DNA from: Stromatinia cepivora
Taxonomy: Eukaryota > Ascomycota > Leotiomycetes > Helotiales > Sclerotiniaceae
Direction of reading: 5' to 3'
Assembly (NCBI GenBank): GCA_014898415.1
Contig: RCTD01000033.1
Span: forward strand, 186,001 to 250,000
DNA length: 64,000 bases
The translations under genes were made by a program, and so were the position numbers. Of this stretch, positions 61,155 to 64,000 are shown piece by piece; the stretch's first letter is position 1, and each line of letters begins with the position of its first letter. The notes under the pieces were generated by a model. It saw nothing but the letters and a program-made list of their open reading frames with translations. It was not told the DNA's origin and ran no database searches.

Positions 61155-62658
61155 AAAGATGGTTAGCTTTATTGAGATTATGGTAGGCTGGACCTAGAGA
61201 AGTTCGAAGTTTATTAACATATATTGATTTGACCGCAGGGCGGAACTTATTCATATCTTTGTTTTCCAATAATAAATGGTGCAACTGTTGCAAGACGACG
61301 TCGATTCATGAATAATGTTAATGAGTCTTAAGCTGTGACAATGCATCGCATCATCCATATGAATCACTTGATATCTATGATTTACTTACATGAGCCTGTT
61401 TATCGAAAACCAGTAACGAGCCATGAACTTCTGTGATTAGAAGGATCGCTTACTGCAGGTTTATATGTTCTTTTGCTTCTTCTTTTTGTGCACTTCTTAA
61501 AGTACAGCACATTCATATTCGCATGAATATTGTAAGTTAAACCTACGATTAAATATCTATTAAACTACTTAGTACAAAAGCTATGTATATGGACGTCTCG
61601 CTTTCTCAACCATATTGAAATGCATTACCTTACCTAGCTCCAAGTGTCTGTTATTTAAATGTCGAAGCAAATCTTTTGAAAACAGAAACAGTCACGTTCA
61701 TATACGGGTTCATACATTCAAAGTTTGTTGTAACAAAAGTTAAATACCCGCCGACAAGTTAGCCCTATGGAACTTCTTTACCCGTAAATTATGGATTTGA
61801 TGTAAATATAGCTATATTGCCATATATCACGTCAATGAAAGAAAGATTTTGAATAACAGCCGTATATCACATCTAAATTAAAGTTTTCTTAAGTTATTTG
61901 ATCATTTCCTAATTCGTTTCAATCGCCTTCGCCACCTACCCTCAACACCTACCCCTCATCGTCGCCTCTGCATTGAAAATACTTAGAAAAAAAAAGCTTC
62001 AAAAATATCATACAACTCACTTTCCGAATTCAATGAATTAATTCATTATGTATATTTTAAAATTAACTTATATGATACAATAATGATCCTATAGTATAAT
62101 TGAATAGTAAATGATTTGGATGTAATATGTAACAAAAACATAAAATGAATAAATAATTCGTTGAATTATTAATAGAATAATTAAAATAATTAAATAGGGA
62201 TAGTTTCATTTTCTGTATGATAACATCAAACCAGGCCTTGTTCATTTTGCCTACATATCATATCTTTCTGTATGATTTCGAGAGTCCAGTTTTATGATAA
62301 TTTCGAACTTTTCTATAATCGAATTGGCTGTAGTTGTAGGCAGAAAAATCCGCATATTATGATTTGGTGTTGGCTATGATATCTAGATAAGAAAGTACTC
62401 CCGGGTAGGTTCGCTTTAGTTCACATCGTGCCTCCCTTTACTATTTCCAGTGCTCTTTCCTACCTATTTCGTTTCTTCTCCTTTCTACTTCCATTATATA
62501 TCTCTCCAGATCCGGTCCTCACACGTAAACATCCAAACATCCAACATAAAACATAAAACATCAGATAATCTATATAACAAACTCTCATTCGTTAACCAAA
62601 AAATAGTCTTACACTCTCGTTTTACATCACTTTCAAAATCACATTCGCACACTTTACG
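61155..62658. other. Intergenic between cluster members 2 and 3
   Basis: AT-rich part at 62,000-62,220 with TTAATTCATT-type repeats. Pyrimidine-rich promoter-like DNA at 62,425-62,515. No gene seen. Confidence 0.4.
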
Positions 62659-62710
62659 GTAAACTCTTAAGAATTCATGTACTGATACCAAGAAAGTCTA
62701 CACGATACAG
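62659..62710 (+). other. Probable intron in the 5' leader of cluster member 3
   Basis: GTAAAC...ACTGAT...ATACAG, 52 nt, about 190 bp upstream of the ATG. Confidence 0.5.
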
Positions 62711-62896
62711 CGTTAACCCTTCGTCGAAGGCTGTCAGACGTTCTACCTCTGCCCGAGTTCAAATCGAGTCTCCGTGAACACCTTCGAGCAACCGATACAC
62801 TAACATTAACGCCTTTAAGACCAACACAATCCGAACGCAGGCCAAACACTGATCCTTCGAGTCAAAATACCATCTCCTGACTACTGCAAACTTATC

Positions 62897-63772
62897 ATGG
62901 AGTCTCATGGACGTAGCAAGTCTGATAGCTTTGCTCAAGAGTCCAAAGTCGGGTCGAGTTCGAAATCAACGATAGAGGAGGGTCGACCCGTTTCTGCATC
63001 TCAAATAACCCAAAGGTTAGATAGGGTTACCATAGACCGTGTTGAGGAAGACATAGAGAAGGAGAAATTGAGTAAACGTGAAATCAGACGCCGGAGACGT
63101 ATGAAGGTACGAGAGAGCATGATAAGTTCGCGAGGAGCATGGGATAAGGAAAGAGATAAATTGATGACATACGCGGACGATCGACTGATTCTGGAATCTC
63201 ACAGAGTTAGGCAGCAGGAGAGAAAAAAAGAGGAGTTGAAGAAAGTGGAGGAGGAATGTAGGAGTTTGGATAACTCAACAGCGGAGAGCATGAAGAAGAA
63301 AAGACAAGATTTGAAGGAGAATGAGAGTAGCTTGGTGAAGAAGATCACGACAATAAAGAGACGCAAATCGATCAAAAAAACTCTTGAGGATGAATTAAAG
63401 GCTTACAGAATCATGAAGGCAGAAAGCGTCAGACGGGTGAGGGATGCTCAAGTGGAAGTGGATAAAACAAAACTGCAGGAAGATGAAATAAAGCATGAAA
63501 TGATGCGATTATGGCAAAATGAAGCGGATAGATGGGGAGAGGAGCTTGAGATTCAAGTCCTTGAACATAAACGCCAGCACTCACCTTTTGACTTCTCAGC
63601 TGATGACATGGAGTATTTGAGAACTTCTCTAGAGAATTTCAGGACACATCGAGAATGGTGTATGAACGGCCCACGTGATGGAGAACCGTGGTTTTATACT
63701 CACTGTGGACGGCAGCTTGAGTGTGATGATTGCCAGGATGATATCGCACACGACGAATCGTTGGGGGGTTGA
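62897..63772 (+). CDS. Charged coiled-coil protein with C-terminal HCCC motif, cluster member 3 (291 aa)
   Basis: Single coding exon. A Ser-rich N-terminus (1-35) is followed by a very basic patch (KREIRRRRRMKVRE). A long coiled-coil-like region to about residue 215 has many Glu/Lys heptads. ENEADRWGEEL-type sequence and LENFRTHREWC follow. The motif is H-x3-C-x20-C-DD-C; this copy has one further Cys (HCGRQLECDDC). It ends in a short acidic tail, and GG follows. Members 1 and 3 share NFxTHxxxC exactly. The basic patch could bind nucleic acid or serve as a nuclear signal (inference). The family is not recognised. Confidence 0.78.
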   Translation: MESHGRSKSDSFAQESKVGSSSKSTIEEGRPVSASQITQRLDRVTIDRVEEDIEKEKLSKREIRRRRRMKVRESMISSRGAWDKERDKLMTYADDRLILESHRVRQQERKKEELKKVEEECRSLDNSTAESMKKKRQDLKENESSLVKKITTIKRRKSIKKTLEDELKAYRIMKAESVRRVRDAQVEVDKTKLQEDEIKHEMMRLWQNEADRWGEELEIQVLEHKRQHSPFDFSADDMEYLRTSLENFRTHREWCMNGPRDGEPWFYTHCGRQLECDDCQDDIAHDESLGG

Positions 63773-64000
63773 GCCTTTATGTTTAGGATGGAATCTGGAT
63801 CATGGAAGCGTGTGGATGTTTTGATGTACTCTTAATGCCTCAATAGCGTTCTCAGAAATTAACCAACAAGCGAAATATAAGCGTAACTTTCAACCGTTAA
63901 TCTGCATCCTGCAAATAACTAACTTGGAAACTTTGAAAAAAAACAAAAAACCAATATCCCTTTTAAGCCCCGTGTCTCTCACGCTCAATCCCCAACCTCG
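63773..64000. other. 3' flank of cluster member 3, no feature
   Basis: Nothing recognised up to the window edge. Confidence 0.4.

Noticed and set aside
62740..62785. GAGTTCAAATCGAG resembling a tRNA B box
   Set aside because: No A box or cloverleaf at the right distance.

Overview
The window looks like nuclear DNA of a filamentous ascomycete. Introns are short (about 45-60 nt, GTANGT...CTAAC...YAG). Compact spliced genes alternate with very AT-rich tracts of transposon relics whose differences are almost all C:G to T:A transitions, as in repeat-induced point mutation (RIP). The gene content and mosaic fit a Leotiomycete of the Botrytis/Sclerotinia type; that placement is inference.

Layout. 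1-21,490 is a gene-free graveyard of nested retroelements. At the left is a Ty1/copia element (minus, cut by the window edge) inserted in a Ty3/gypsy copy (minus). In the middle is a 150-bp-LTR non-autonomous element (5710-12860, duplication CTCTT) that itself carries a complete but dead Ty1/copia (6355-11839, duplication TTCTG). On the right is a second gypsy copy of chromovirus type (about 13004-20255, plus) holding a solo LTR of its own family (19500-19781, duplication TTATT), then another solo LTR (20338-20619, duplication GAAAG) and a Tc1/mariner relic. The two gypsy copies form a large inverted repeat.

Between 21.6 and 42 kb are ordinary genes: an UPF3-like nonsense-mediated-decay factor (minus) divergent from a PP2A-like phosphatase; a pyridoxamine-phosphate-oxidase-family protein; a GPI-anchored GH13 protein of the alpha-glucanotransferase type; an atypical short-chain dehydrogenase-like protein; a small five-exon gene of unknown function (minus); and an SRPK-like kinase. 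A hAT-like MITE lies at 37.2-37.6 kb. From 42.6 to 46.9 kb is a second AT-rich island. Here a 2,372-bp non-autonomous LTR element full of minisatellites (duplication GTTTG) has split a 150-bp inverted-repeat element (duplication AATAT), which had itself entered an AT-rich repeat.

From 50 to 56 kb are a CYP52-like P450 (minus), two MITEs and a bZIP factor whose only upstream ATG is in the wrong frame. From 57 to 58.9 kb are a 30-bp-type minisatellite and a 159-bp tandem repeat. From 59 to 64 kb are three same-strand genes for charged, helix-rich proteins that share a C-terminal H-x3-C...C-[ED]-D-C motif and an intron in the 5' leader. They look like a fast-diverging paralogous cluster and are the least explained part of the window.

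Exon boundaries were set by hand from splice signals and reading-frame continuity. No database search was possible, so family names rest on recognised motifs.
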